This document shows positions 1 through 15,000 of a stretch of 64,000 nt of DNA, one piece after another. Where the stretch lies: NCBI RefSeq assembly GCF_032118995.1, contig NC_092660.1, positions 6,649,501-6,713,500 on the forward strand, in the 5' to 3' direction. A program made the position numbers and the translations under genes. The DNA is from Asterias amurensis. Lineage: Eukaryota; Echinodermata; Asteroidea; Forcipulatida; Asteriidae. Within the stretch, counting starts at the first letter, position 1. Each line of letters starts with the position of its first letter. Below the pieces are notes generated by a model. That model did not search any database and was not told the DNA's origin. It worked only from the letters and a program-made list of their open reading frames with translations.

Positions 1-3000
1 CTTTTCTTCTTTCCTGTTTTGGCGGCAAGCTCTAAACCTTGGATGTGTTTCTTTGGGATGTTGTAATGATCTGTATGCACATAAGGGGGGAATTAATAAC
101 AATAAATAATAACTAGATTTTATACAGTGCTTTATCTTCATGCATCTCGAAGCAGTTTTGTTTTTAATTATGAGACTATTTGTAGCACTTCTTAAGGGTT
201 CACAAGGTGCAACGGCACATTCAGCAGCTACTGTCAGAAACACAGAAGCAAACCCCTTCAAATAGTGATAAGTCATGTTAGTGTTTACTGGGTTCTTTTA
301 CAACACACAGGACCTACAACTTTAAGTCCCATCAAAAGGAAAAAGAAATAGCGGTTAAGCGTCTTAAGGACACAAGTTTCAACGCCAGAGCTTAAATCAA
401 GTGTGCAACACAGGGACTTATTTTTTCCTCTTTATAAAATCTTTAAATACATCAGAGCATGATGTTAACACCACTGTGTAGACATTTAATTTAGGCTTAA
501 AGAAACTCAACACACAAAGTTAATATTATTGCCCCTTAGAACAAAGCTTTGCATAAAAACCGAAAGAAAAACAAGGAGAAAACAAAGAAAGACTTTTACT
601 GACCCGTTAGTAGTGTCTCAATGAACCGAATCTGTTTCCCTTGTATGATGACCTGCGACCCTGACCCTTGACCTGGCATCTGACTGATGGAGCTACTGGC
701 TGCCACGCCTACTTGAAGTCGGTGTGCAAATTCCTTGGGCTCTATGCCATAAAACTCCAGGTTTTGTATGACTGTAACCTGCACACACACAAACACAGAA
801 TGAGAGAAACGTTTTTACCTGATCATTTTTCAAATTAATGAAGAATAATCTGATGCACACTGCTTAACAGCCTCAAAGGCTTTGGGTACTTTTAGCCCAA
901 CACAAACACAAATTCCACAGATTTACATTAAACTTGGAAGTTTTAAGATAATGATGGTAAAAAGGTTCCCTTAAAATACTACTTGCAGAGGCACTGTAGT
1001 TTTTGAGAAATAAGTATTAAAAAATTTCACAAAACTAGATTTCGTCTCAGGAGATGGTCTAGTCGTGAATATCCGGGGCTCGAATTCACGAATTCATCGT
1101 CACATGAGTTGTCAGTATCACCAATCACCATAGTGATTTGAATTGTGACATCACACTTTACTAAGCAACTACGATTGATTTGCAGATAAGACCAATCATA
1201 GTTCTTTGTGAAACCATAGTTCTTTGTGACATTTTGAAAATATTTTTAACCTGACGGGGGCCTATTCCTAGGCATTATTGACAATGACTATCACAGAGAA
1301 ATCAATGAGATGAAATGGAAAAAAAATAATATATATCTTTTCTTTTGGGGCAACATTGTTATACTTTTCTTAAAGGCAGTGGGCACTATTGGTAACTACT
1401 CAAAACAGTTATTATCATAAAACCTTTCTTGATTACGAGTAATGGGGAGAGGTTGATAGTATAAAAAATTGTGAGAAAACAGCTCCCCCTGAAGTAGTTT
1501 TTGAGAAAGAAGTAATTTTCCACGAATTTTATTTCGAGACCTCAGATTTAGAATTTGAGGTCTTGAAATCAAGCATCTGACGCACACAACTTCGTGTGAC
1601 GCATTGAGCGACAAGGGTGTTTTTTTCTTTCATTAATATCTCGCAACTTCGACTACCAATTGAGCTCAAATTTTCACAGGTTTGTTATTTTATGTATATG
1701 TTGAGATACACCAAGTGAGAAGACTGGTCTTTGACAATAACCAATAGTGTCCGGTGTCTTCAAACTGTTTCTGTGTAATTTTCTTATGGCATTTTTACTG
1801 TTATATGCCCTTAAACAGGCTGGTCCTGGAGACAGCGCAATAAAAATTCAATAAATTATAATATAAAAAAAGGCAAACTTACATTCTTATTGCCAGATTT
1901 TTTCTCAATCTTGAGCTGGATTGGCTGCAATTTTCCCTTTCTTACACTTTTTGGATTTGATGACCTTTGACCTCCAACTAGGACCTCATAGCCAGATGTC
2001 ATTTTTCCATTACACCTTTTCCAGAAACAAGACAAAAGTAAATTAATCCGTAACTTTTAACAAATTTATTTTTTATAAAACTCAACTCAGCCTTTAGCTG
2101 CGTTGTTTGAATGTCATAATAGAGGACCAGATTTAGACATTTTTTTCATATCGAGTCACACAAATTGCAAACGTTTGTTTTATTGTTGATTCTTGTTTAT
2201 AGGGTGGTTATTGATGACATATCCAAAATCGGACGAGAGTTTCAAGCCAGAAGTGACCTAATTTGCATATTTAAATTAGGTGGTAATTAGCAATCTTTAA
2301 GGTCAATTATCTCTAAAACTATTCATTTTATGGACAAGAATTGTGTTAGAGGTGAATAGAAACCTGACCTTCAGAATCTAAAAAAACACATTTGTATACT
2401 CGATTGACCCTTTCCAAATAACTAGGTCAAAGGTCAAGGGGTAAAACATGCGTTTAATTGGTTTTCTCCATTAAAATGCATTTACATGGCATATCATGAC
2501 AGTGTAATAAATACCATGAATTAATTCTTCGGGTTGAATGAATCCCCCTGTACCAATTGACCTTTATCAATGACATTCAATTAAATAAATTTCACTCAAA
2601 TGACCTCTCTAACCAGCTAGGTCAAAGGTCAAGGTGTCAACTTCATGTATTTCAACAATTGACCAGAGCTGGATTGTTGTCCCTTTTCTCTGGTAGCAAA
2701 CATTCACCTCTAACATAAACCTTGTCCATAAAATGAATAGTTTTAGAGATAATTGACCTTAAAGATAGATTGCTAATTACCACCTAATTTAAATATGCAA
2801 ATTAGGTCACTTCTGGCTTGAAACTCTTGCTGATTTTGGATATGTTGTAAATAACCACCCAATAAACAAGAATCAACAATAAAACAAACTTTTGCAATTT
2901 GTGTGACTCAAAAGTCTAAATCTGGTCCTCTATAAACCAATAATAATAATTTAAAAACAATATTAATTGGTACAAAAAAGGAAGAAGAAAATCACAAAGC

Positions 3001-6000
3001 AAGGACTTAGGTTGTAGTGTTGGTACAGGTCCTGGGGCTGCCACTTAAAGGCAGGGTATGACTTGGGTTATTTCTCAAATAATTCATGGCCATAAAAATG
3101 ACTTGGTGAGAAGCACTGCAGCTGTTGATAATGTATACCATTTTGAAACTGAGACCCTTCTAAGGAATGTGGTTTTAGAGAAAGGGATTCTAAAACATGT
3201 CAATCTGAGAAAGGTTTCATTCGCATATTGTGTATTTCAATTGTGTATTCCTGCTTTGACACAACTGCTCCAGATATTTGGCGATATCTCAGAAATGCTA
3301 CCACAAGTTGTAGGACCTATATATCTACATTAATAGAGGATTTTGAGATGTTGAGATTACTGACTGACCTGCTAAATAACTGATCCCATCTTAGCTTGTC
3401 CACATAGCCTTCAGATCGGTTGATGAGAGCATCGTGCAATGTGCCGTCTAAATAGACAAACCTGTAAAAGAAGTAGAAAGTCAAATGCTCGGTCAAATGT
3501 CTCGTTTGATAGGAAAAAAGCTTTGTTATACTTTAAAATTTTGGTTCTACTTTTGCATGACCAAGACCTTTCTTATCATTATCCATTGTTTGTTCATAAA
3601 TATTCTTAAATACCCCTGACAGTTTTGCTATTTCTATTGGTGGAGAGCGCATCAAGTGGGGGTGTTTAAACAGTTAATAAAGACCAGCCGGAGCTGTTTA
3701 AGACCTGCTGGGTTTCCGCGTGTTGGGCCCGCAAGCTCATTTACGCCAATTTTATTACGCGGAATGCAATTAATCATAGCTTTTATAGAAACAGTGCGTA
3801 ATCTGTTTTTAAACACGAACACACAAAACCCAACACACACCAAACAGATTGTTTAGAAAGTTTTTGAAACAAATATGTTTGTTACAAAGGGGCATTTATG
3901 AATGGGAATAAAAGAGTAGTGACTCGTTCTTAAACAGCCGTTTAAAATCTTGCAGGGATGGACAAGCATATTACTTGAATTGTAGTTACAGAGATGCAAC
4001 CAGGTGTTGAAAAAAAAATCTGAAAATGTTTGTGGTGATGTTTTGGACACTTAACGCAATAAACCACCCCAACCTCGCACCCAGAAATAGTTACAAACCT
4101 GGACTGATTTGTTGCGGTCGCCGAAGGTGAACATACGGAATCTGTATATTTTACTAGTTTGGGGGTCAAACAGACTTTGGGTCGCACAAAAAAAGTTTCA
4201 ACAGCCCAATTGTAACATTAATGCAAAAAAAATTCAAAACATTAAAAAAAAAAAAAAAAAAAAAAAAAGTTTTTTTTTTTTTTTTTTTTTGACGATCTTA
4301 CCCGCTAAAAATTGTTTTTTTTAAATTCTGCCCTTAATAACACTTTTTTTCGTCAACAGCCATTTTCATGGGTTTATGATTTGAAGATCGGTTGTATAAA
4401 AAACTTATTTTGCAAAAAAAAATGTTCGGTCAGCAATGACACTTGTAAATAGCGCGGAGGTAGAAATACATGTACCGGTACAAATATTATGTAGGCTGGT
4501 AGGGTCCTACCTAAATACTTCCTTGCCGTTAACTAGTCAACTCGCTAGGTGCCGTCATCTCGCTGTCAACACCTCCAATTTGTTTTTAAAATCCACAAAA
4601 GAGGCATAAAACTGTAGTGCATTAGCTTAAGGAGAAGTTTCATAAGTTTTAGGTAACATTTCGGTGTACAAATTTAGGTTTTTTTTCTCATGAAAAAATT
4701 ATCTCTCAGCAGAGCAGAGCTGCAGTCGGCCGCCATCTTGCATTTCACAGGCTTGTACAACACAACAACAGAGGGGTCCTTTTCTGCATTTGGAATAGTC
4801 TTGACCTAAGTCATCAATGATCGGTACTGCATGGTGTTTTATGTACTGTGCTAGGTGTAAATTGATCGGTGCCGTCTTGGATCAAGACTAAAACTTATTC
4901 ATGCCTTCCATATCTGCGTGGTTTAGAGTCGACGACGAATTGACTGACACAAGCGGGTTGATGGCGAGTTGGTGGCAATTAGTAGGACCGGGTGCATGCG
5001 TTGTGATTCGCGCGCGATCGCTGACAATACCAGACGGGATTGTGTTAGTTTCTCCATGGTTTTAACGGCGGTAAAAATAAGAAAAGTCGGTTTTCCAATT
5101 TAAATCGGAAAAGTTGCGTCTCTGTAGTTCTTATTCTCGAGACCATGAAAAGCTTCAAACATTACTTACTTGGCATCAGCTTTATCAACAAGGTCATTGA
5201 GTCTGATGTAGTTAGTCACAGCATCTCTCAAGGTTTCATGGGTCATCCAATCACCTTTGCTGAAATGATGAAATGGTATTGTAAAACATTATATATTTGT
5301 AGGATTTGAAACTTTGCATGGTGGAAATACGATATAGAAAGGTTTGCTGTAACACCATGTAATGACTATCTCTATTGAGTTGGGGTGGTTCTGAAAAGAA
5401 CTCGTTGGTTTCAACTCAGCGTTTCGATCAGTTCGATCAGAGCATACTGATCGAAACGTCGAGTTGAAACCAACGGTTCTTTTCAGAACCACCCCAACTC
5501 AATACAGATAGTCATTACATGGTGTTACCGCAAATCTTTCTATATTAAATATTTGGTTTGCGGTGACACCATGTGTGCATCTACTTGCTAGGTAGATTTT
5601 GTTCTTTTGAGAACTTGTCTTTCTTTATATTCTACTACCACTAGTGTAGTTTTTTGGACTTCGAGAGACTTCTGAGTTTTAAAAAGAACTGTCCTGTGAA
5701 ACAATTTTATTGTGAAACAATTCCGAATCTGAAGCCTCGGGCATTGTCCAAACCTCGGCTCAGGCTCCAGATGCAATTTGATGGTGGAGATCATCTATAA
5801 TGCACACTGCACACTGATGATGGAGCCCATGTTGGAGCCTAAGCCTGTGCCTAGGTTTAGAAAGGCCCATTGTGACTTTGTGTACTGAATGAAAATAAAT
5901 ACTGGAGGTTAATAACATCCACTTCAGACTGGTGCTCAAGATTTGCGCCGCACCTAATTCTGAATACGGTACGTAACAAGTTTGTCATCTGAAAACCATT

Positions 6001-9000
6001 TAGAAGTCGAAAGATCAACTGTTGCAGTTGCTTAGGTTAACATTAGTTCGCCTGTCTTAAAGCCATTATACACTTTCGGAACAGAAATAAAAATAAAAGT
6101 TCACACATTTACAAATAGCTTACAGGGTTTACAGAAGATAATGGTGAAAGACTTCTCTTGAAATATTATTCCATGAAATGCTTTACTTTTTGAGAAAACA
6201 TTAAAACAATTATCAATTATCGATAGCGAGAATTACGAATTTATTTTAAACACATGTCATGACACGGCAAAATGTGCGGAAACAAGGATGGGTTTTCCCG
6301 TTATTTTCTCCCGACTCCGATGACCGATTGAGCCTAAATTTTCACAGGTTTTTTATTTTATATATAAGTTGTGATACACAAGTGTGGGCCTTTGAACAAT
6401 ACTGTTTATCGAAAGTGTCCAATGGCATTAAACTAAAATTTATTTGGGTTGACCTAGAGTCGCTCCTAACTAATCTATTTGGTTCAGCCGACTCTAGCGC
6501 GCCTGTCTTTCACCGTGGTGCAGCTATTCTTCATTTACTAGTCAGCTCATTAAAAAAGGTAGATCTAGGAAAAGCATGACATTTTATCAATATAAGGACT
6601 CCATGTCAGACCTGTTGTGTGATTTTAATAGCGTTTGAGTGCAATCTCCTTTTTACAATTATATAATTATTTTCTTATCAATGGCAGGGGTCTGGTTGTA
6701 CACATCTTAAGATGACAGTTTTTATACTTTTCTATAACCTTGACAGCCCCTGACCAGTTTGTAATCATTGTGATGTCTAAAGATTTAAAATAAATAAATC
6801 AATAAATAAATCTTACCTGTACCCCGACGAGCGTAGTACTGGCAGCATATCACCAGAGACACCACATAGAAGTTTGACCTGGAATGAACCACCACCAGAC
6901 GCAGCAGGTTGATTCTTACTGTCCCTAGGGTCCTGTGTTTCACTGGTTGATGTTGGCACAATGAATGAGCGCAGGCTACAAAAGATTTTTGTTTAAAACA
7001 TGACAAGATGATTTGTTTGTATTTCATAACAATTCTACATATTCGTTTGAAGTTGTTATTCAGCCGGCAGATAATTAGTGTAATTTTGTGGATGATTGAA
7101 GAAGTTAAAAACTTAATTTTGTGGATGAATGAAGAAGTTTAAAACTTCCCAACCATTACCTGCTTCACTATGACAAACAAGGACAGACGTGCCTTGTGAA
7201 AACCACATTTTTTGCGACCCATCCGAAGGATGCAGCAATATTGTCTTGCTTAAAGACACTGGACACTATTGGTAATTGTCAAAGACCAGTCTTTTCACTT
7301 CGTGTATCTCAACATATGCATAAAATAATATGCATAAATGTCACACAAAGTTGTGTGCTTTCAGATGCTTGATTTTGAGACCTCAAATTCTATATCTGAG
7401 GTCTCAAAATCAAATTCGTGGAAAATTATTTCTTTCTCGAAAACTACGTCACTTCAGAGGAAGCCGTTTCTCACAACGTTTTACTATATCAACCTCTCCC
7501 CATTACCAAGCAAGTTTTATGCCAATAATTATTTTGAGTATTTACCAATAGTGTCCACTGCCTTTAAGGACACAAGTGTCACGACTGCAACTCAAACCCA
7601 CACTCTTCTGAACAGAAACACCAGAGCTTGAGTCCGGTGCTCTTATCCGCTCAGCAACGACATGCCACACATGTGTGTAAACATCTCTGTGTCTAAAATG
7701 TGCAGTTATAAACAGAGCAACTTATACAGAATCCCTTATTCATGTTAACTCGGTCTCAAGAAACAATGAAGTAAATATCTTACTCTGGATGGTCTTTGTC
7801 CACAGACACGATGAAGTCAATTCCTTTCTTCTCCTCTTTGACCTTGAGTAACCCTTGACCTTGCAGCATTTGAAGGAACTTAGACAGCTTCTTGAAGCTG
7901 GACTTCTTCATGTCCAGCGTCTGGTCCTCTGGACTTGGTAAAAGAAAAAATACCTTCAATCAGGGGGTGAGAGTAATTGCTGACAAAAACATCTCAAACT
8001 GGGATCCATACTTTAGGAGGGTATGTTGCAATGCTGACATTTCCATCTGTTTGTGAACATCAGGGCCCAATCTCAAAGAGATGCTTAAGCATAACATCCG
8101 TCGATATATCGAAAATACTCAAAAACTCGATATTTTTTTGACATCGAAATCGCCGATGTCACTTTTATAATCATATCGTAATATCGGATTTTCGATATAT
8201 CTAAAATTTCGATGTTTTGAAAATTTCGATGTTCTTAAATGATATCGAAAATACCAAAAGAGTGTCCGATTATTTAAGAGAAATCTGTGTATGAGTACTA
8301 GAAAAGCCGTCGTCGTTATGTAGTTTCATCATTTTGAGTTGCCGTATTAAATAAAATACGTTTTACAACCAAGTATGTCTGCTTGTTCTTTGGGCTTTCG
8401 CCGTCAGCCGCTGGCCCGCCGCAGAAGTTCACGACTCCGCGGCGAGCGTACGGTAAAACCTCAAAAGAAATCACTGCTACTTTGCAAAAATACCCCGCAA
8501 AAAATTTCCCCGAATCAACAAGACATAACAAAATAAGGAAGAAAACAATCTTACGTTATACAGAAAAATAATCTTTCTATCAATCCAAGGTATCGTTATG
8601 GCGTCATTTTGGTCAAATAAAGCCTACACGTTGTGTTCGTAAACAAGCTAACATTTCCGAGGAACTATGCTTCGCAGACCACGTTGTCGACGGCTATTGC
8701 GTGCGTACCAGCGAAGACTATGGTGTTGTACGGTTTAAGCGTGCACACCAGCGTGTGTAGTTATGTATTCGGGGGGAAAACCCGTTTGCCCAAGCATGCA
8801 CAGACACGTGCAGTCTTTTGTCAACGCGGTATCGCGTGATGCACTGCGTTATTTTGACAATAGAGGGCGTTCTAGCATTCAATGTTTCATGCCTTTATAG
8901 AATGCTAAGTGCTACGAGCCTTTATTGGAGAGTATGTGACTGCATGCTGTTTGCGTTGTATATTGTGAGCGCAGAATGGTAGGTCTGTGTTTCGCGGGAC

Positions 9001-12000
9001 TTTCTAGTGATTTTTTTTTCGATGATTATCTCAACCATTTTCAACCGTAAAGGTAGTGTAACAATATTGCCGTGAATTGTCGTTATTTTTGAGGGCATTA
9101 GACTCTGAAAAAGTTTAGTAACTAATTCATTTAGTGTTGAAGTTTGAAGCGCCACGCTCCCCTAACACACTTCACTCTCCACATAGAACAGCGGGCCTGT
9201 CGCACCAATTTTTTTTCCACATCGTACCAAAGATCTCAACCCAAAGCCGCCCGCCCGCGCGCCCGTCGGACAACTTGATTGACACTTTTACGTCAATGCA
9301 TCGGCAACTGACACCTTAATGTCGGCGAGTCACGCAACTCACAAAGGCTCCGTGTCATTTTGAGACGGTCAATCATGGCCAATCATGAATCGAGAATTGT
9401 GGTGAGCGTTCACCAATATTGGCCAAGCCAGCGGTAGCGGCGATCATACTTTGTTGTAAAACCAGAAATAATCGGGGCGCGGGACTACGCAATTTGAAAT
9501 TTTTGAACTACAAACAAGGTCGGGGCCCCCCAAAACAGGTTTAAATGTAACCCTATTAAACTGTCAGTCTACGGTATATATATTTCTACTCTCCATGAGT
9601 ATACCAAGTGCTGTTTTTAGGCTTCATCTTGCGCACGGGAAATACTCGATATATCGAGTATACTCGATATTACATTTTCGATATATCGGTAATGGGAAAA
9701 AACCGATATCGACGGACGTTACTTAAGCACAAAAAGTAGCATAAGTACAACAACATTATGCTTACCAGAACAGGGTTACCAGCCAAAATACCATGTTACA
9801 TATAAAACAAATTGACTGGTATCCTGCTCATTCCTTTTCAGCAGAAGATTGTTAAGCAGCTCTATGAAATTGGACCCTGGTGATGTAGATTTGTAGGAGC
9901 TGCTGGGAACAGTATCTCAAAGAAATAATCAAAGAGCATGATTTCCTGATATGTAAGGAACACAAGTGCGCCCTCAGTGTTCTAGTATCTGATCTAGCAT
10001 ATTTACAACAACAAGGTCAAGTTTGGGGTCGCAAATTTGGGGCTCAATCTCTTTTCCATTTTAGCTTTGAGGCTTTTATGGGCACTTATGTGCAAGCCAC
10101 CTCTGATGGCCACTATGGTCTATAAAGGGTTAATACAAGAGTAGTTTATTGGTAAACTTCTGCATTGTCAATCTGTGGCACTGATCGATCATGAATATTT
10201 AAAACATTGGGAATATGTGTCACAGGTTATCTCCTCACGTCTGTGTGCACAGCATATTATGAGGCATCTTCTAGATAAGGCCTGTACATGATTGGTTTTT
10301 GAAAGGGCAAGGGAACCAAGGCATTTTTTCCTTTGTAAAAGGCACAAGAGTAAATTGTAATTTTTTACCCGAGCATTTCAAGGGCACCTGAGCAATGACT
10401 GGGGAAACTAGGGGAAATCACCGCCGTTGCCTCTTTGAAGTATTAAGCTTGCATCTTAGAGTACATGTATGTGCCTTTATAGGAGGGTTACTAGAAACTA
10501 AGACAAATAATAAATAATAAGCTAAAACTCACCAGCAGGGTACAATATGAGACCTATAGAAGTTGCTTGTAAGGAGGGGTAAATCAGTGGACTTGACAGA
10601 CGATTTGAGACAATGCAAAGTGCATTGGTATAACAGCTTATCCATCCGATCTGCAGAGGACCAACCAGATAATAAACACTGTTTGAAAGATGAAAAACAA
10701 ATACCCATTGTAAAACTACATGTTGTAAAACTACTATTATGTCTTCTTTTTTTAAAGGCACTGGACACCTTTGGTAATTACCCAAAATAATTGTTAGCAT
10801 AAAAACTTACTTGGTGACAAGCCATGGCGAGCTGTTCATAGTCCAAATCATTGTGAGAAACAGCTCCCTCTAAAGTAATATAACTTTTGAGACAGAGGAA
10901 ATTTCTAACCCAAATAATAAAAGACTTCATGCCTGAAGCCTTGTATTATACATCTGAAAGCACACAAATTTGTGCAACAATGTTTTTGTTCTCTTTATTG
11001 CAACTTTGATGACAAATTGAGCCAAAATTTTCGCAGGTTTGTTGTTTATATTTAATGCATGTTGGGTTACACCAAGTGAGAATACTGGTCTTTGACAATT
11101 ACCAAAGGTGTCCAGTGTTTTGGTTTTCATTGGTTAGTCAACACACCGAAGGCAGGAAAGTTTCTTGCAAAATGATCAAATCTTCAAGATGGCTGCCTCA
11201 TCTTACCTGATGCAGATATCGGATCTTCTTCTTCTACTTCTTCCTGCTCCCCAACTCTTACATCATCACCTGCAGCCCTGGCTGAAGCATCTTCAAGACT
11301 CAGTCCATCAAGATGAAGTCCCTTCTCATCCTGACCAGCATCAGGAAGAGGATTCCCCTGCTCCGGAGACGATGATGGGTCAGAGGAGTTACGGTCTTTG
11401 GAATCAACTTCTAAGTTAGGCAGAGGAATATCAGGCAATGGTGATTTATCTCCAATGGACCTGCATCACAGAGGAAATCATACGATCAGCGCAACAAGTT
11501 CAAAACTCAGCTCCGTCAAAAGGTCACATTATATAGATTTGTCAGTACAAGATTTTATAATCAGTCTGGTTACCAAAATCAATCCATTAATAGATGTTAA
11601 ATAGATGTTAAATTTGCACCAGGGATAAAGAATATTAATTTTTGGTTTTTACCCATACATTGATGTGTGTAGCACTGTATACTCAGTACTTTCCCCCGAG
11701 CCCTGTGAAAAAAATCACAGGCATTTTACTCGGGTGGGATTTGAACCCACGCCCTTTGCAATTCTAGAGCAGTGTCATACCAACTAGACCACCAAGTTGC
11801 CCGGTAGCTAGAGGCAGTTCGAATCCTATGTTTTTAGCAGCGGGTACTGCAAATCAATCCAATTGAAAAGTATTGTATTAACTTACGCATAGGCATTGGT
11901 GGCAAAGACTCTACTTCAAAGTATTCTAGCGCTGTGCACACAGCTTTATAATAACACAATAGTACAAATACTTGCTTTTCTGTCCCTTGGTCTAGAGCTT

Positions 12001-15000
12001 TATAAGCTTTACACTCGAAAAGTCAAGACATTTACACAGAGCAGAAGGCCTAAACCAGAGGATGCCCTCTCTAGCAAGCAGATTTACCGAGCGACCAGCA
12101 GTGCTCCGAAGGGGAGTCATGCTGTACCACCTACCAGTTGAGCACTGCCGCTCCACTATGCTCAACACAACAGGGTTTTACCCTAACTTGCATAAACCTT
12201 AGAAGCTTGGGAAAATCTTATGAATAAGTACCATAGGTTTTATTCACTCCATCAGTCACTAAAATAGTTGTACATCGCAAGGAATATTATCGCAAGGTAA
12301 AATTTGGACTGTTCCATTTCACGAGACAAAGCCGAGTGAAATGCAACAGTCCAAATTTTACCTATACAATAATATTCCTTCCATTCCACGAATTAAAGCC
12401 ACTCAATATTTGTTTTATATAACTGACATATAGATCCTTGTCATCTGATGTATTTTAAAAGTATAATATTATGAAAAATCACACAAATTACTGACAACCA
12501 AAAATCATATAGCGCTGCGTAGCGGCAACGATGCACAAATCGGATCACAACCTTTTGCACAGGTGCTCCTTTGTTTTAGCAGCGGCGCGGCGGCGCTGTA
12601 CTGCTCAAAAACATTGAGAACAAGGATGATTCTAACTGTTGAATGGGAAATGCTATTCTCCATGGGCAAATAGGTCTTTTTGATCGCCGGTGTGGATGGA
12701 AGTATTAGTGAATGTCACGTGAAGTAAGTTCCACCAATCAAATGACAAGGATCTGTATGTCAGTTATATAACTACAAATATTATTTGTTAAAGGAACCTC
12801 CTTTAAATTTGTCACAAAACTTTCATTTCAAAGCATTTTCCTTTTCAAAAAGGGAGATTTTTCTTGGCTTTCCTTTAGTGCTCAAACCAAAAAACTGTTT
12901 ATCTGGGAGATGTTCTAGAACTACCATCAACCACTTACTTTTTTCCCCTGATTTATAAGAGGTACTCACCAAAGCATATCTTTAAAACAATGAATGACCT
13001 GAACACCTCTCCCTTTCATTCCATTGGCTACCATATCAACGGTTGCCATGGAGGCGCGGCCTATAGCAACAGCGGCTTGATTTCCAACCAGGGCAATTGC
13101 ACACAGCTGGCCTTTGCTGAGTTGTGGTAAACCTCCATTCTGTGGTACAACGCCTGGTAGCATTAGGTCTGTCAACATTTCAAGGGATGAAGGAAAACAC
13201 AATTTATGTGAATGAAAAAATGCCATAGCCATCTGACCATTCAATGTCATCCACTTTGGTTTTGAATATGGGAATAAAAGAATGATCACAAGGTCCTAAA
13301 TGGCCGTTTAAAATCGGCAGGGTCTTGGTCATGTGACAAGGAACCTGACATATCTGACAGTAATGTTTTTCAGATATCCATTTTGGGGGATAAAAAATGC
13401 GATATCTTTTTTCATAACCGAGTTTCCAGTGAAATGATTCTCAACACTTTTTACTATAAAAAGCTACCGTACTTCTGAGTAAGATTTTATTGCCATTAAT
13501 TTTATAAGTAGTTACCAAATGTATCCTTCCCTTTATTACAATAAAGCATTCAAAGTTGTTTGATGATTTCCTATATGAGTTATTAAATAACTGACATACA
13601 GATCCTTGTCATTTGATTGGTGGAACTTACTTCACGTGATATTCACTATTACTCCCATCCGCACCGGCGATCAAAAAGACCTATTCGCCCATGGGGAATA
13701 GCATTTCCCATTCAACAGTTAGGATCATCCTTGTTCCCATTGTTTTTGAGCAGTACAGCACCGCCACGCCGCTGCTAAACAAGGAGAACCTGTGCAAAAG
13801 GTTGCGATCCGATTTGTGCATTGTTGCCGCTACGCGGTGCTACATGATTTTTTTTTGTCAGTACTACTTTGTGTGATTTTTCATAATGTTATACTTTTAA
13901 AATACATCAAATGACAAGGATCTATATGTCAGTTATATAAAACAAATATTGAGTGGCTTTAATTCGTGGAATGGAAGGAATATAATCCCTCGGTAAAACT
14001 TGGACTGTTCCGTTTCACTCGGCTTCGCCTCGTACACTGGAACAGTCCAAATTTTACCTTGACACTCTGAGCCACTCAATATTTGTATACTATAACATAC
14101 TACCAACAGCTCTGGATTTGTTTTTTTGACCCTGTGAGTGTACTGTCAAGAAAAGTTTAAACATTGAAATGACGCATAGTTAGATTAGTTGTGCGAAAAT
14201 AAGTCCAACAAGATATAAATGCTATGGAAGACAAGGAAAGGATTGTAAAAGATAACGGTTTGTGAGAGATAAGGGAAAACAGTAGACATTCCCCATCCAC
14301 CTAAAAGAACCTAAAACAACAAAAAACATCAGTTTAGACAGACCTGCTCCTCCAGATATCTTGTCCAGGACTGGCGGCCATGTTGATAGACTGGGAAGTA
14401 GATCTGGATGCTTCCACAGTGTGTAAACTGCAACATCAAAATAACACATCATCATTATTAGTGACAGTTTCTTTGGTTCTCTGCATTTTATACACACTGT
14501 ACTCAACACCACTTTAAAATCTTAAAGGCACTGAACACCTTTGGTAACGTCAAAGACCACTATTCTCACTTGGTGTATCCAAACATTTATGCATAAATTA
14601 ACAAATCTGTGAACATTTGGACTCAATTGGTCATCAAAGTTGCAAGAGAATAAATGTGTGTGCTTTTAGATGCCTAAAAGGTCAAAGATTTCAGGCCCGA
14701 GACCTTTTAATATTTGAGTGAGAAAAAACTTCTGTCTCAAAACTACGATACCTCAGAGGTAGCCATTCCTAACAATGTTTTATACTATCAACAGCTCTCT
14801 ATTGCTTTTTACCAAGTAAGTTTTTATGTTAACAATTGTTTCGAGTAATTAACAAACATGTTCAGTGCCTTTAAGCAAGACACTTCACCATGTGATGATT
14901 ATTGGGTGATTTTATATGCGTGGTATTCAGTGAGTATGATTTAAAGGCAGTGGACACTATTGGTTTCCTTTCAAAGGCTAGCCTTCACGGTTGGTGTATC

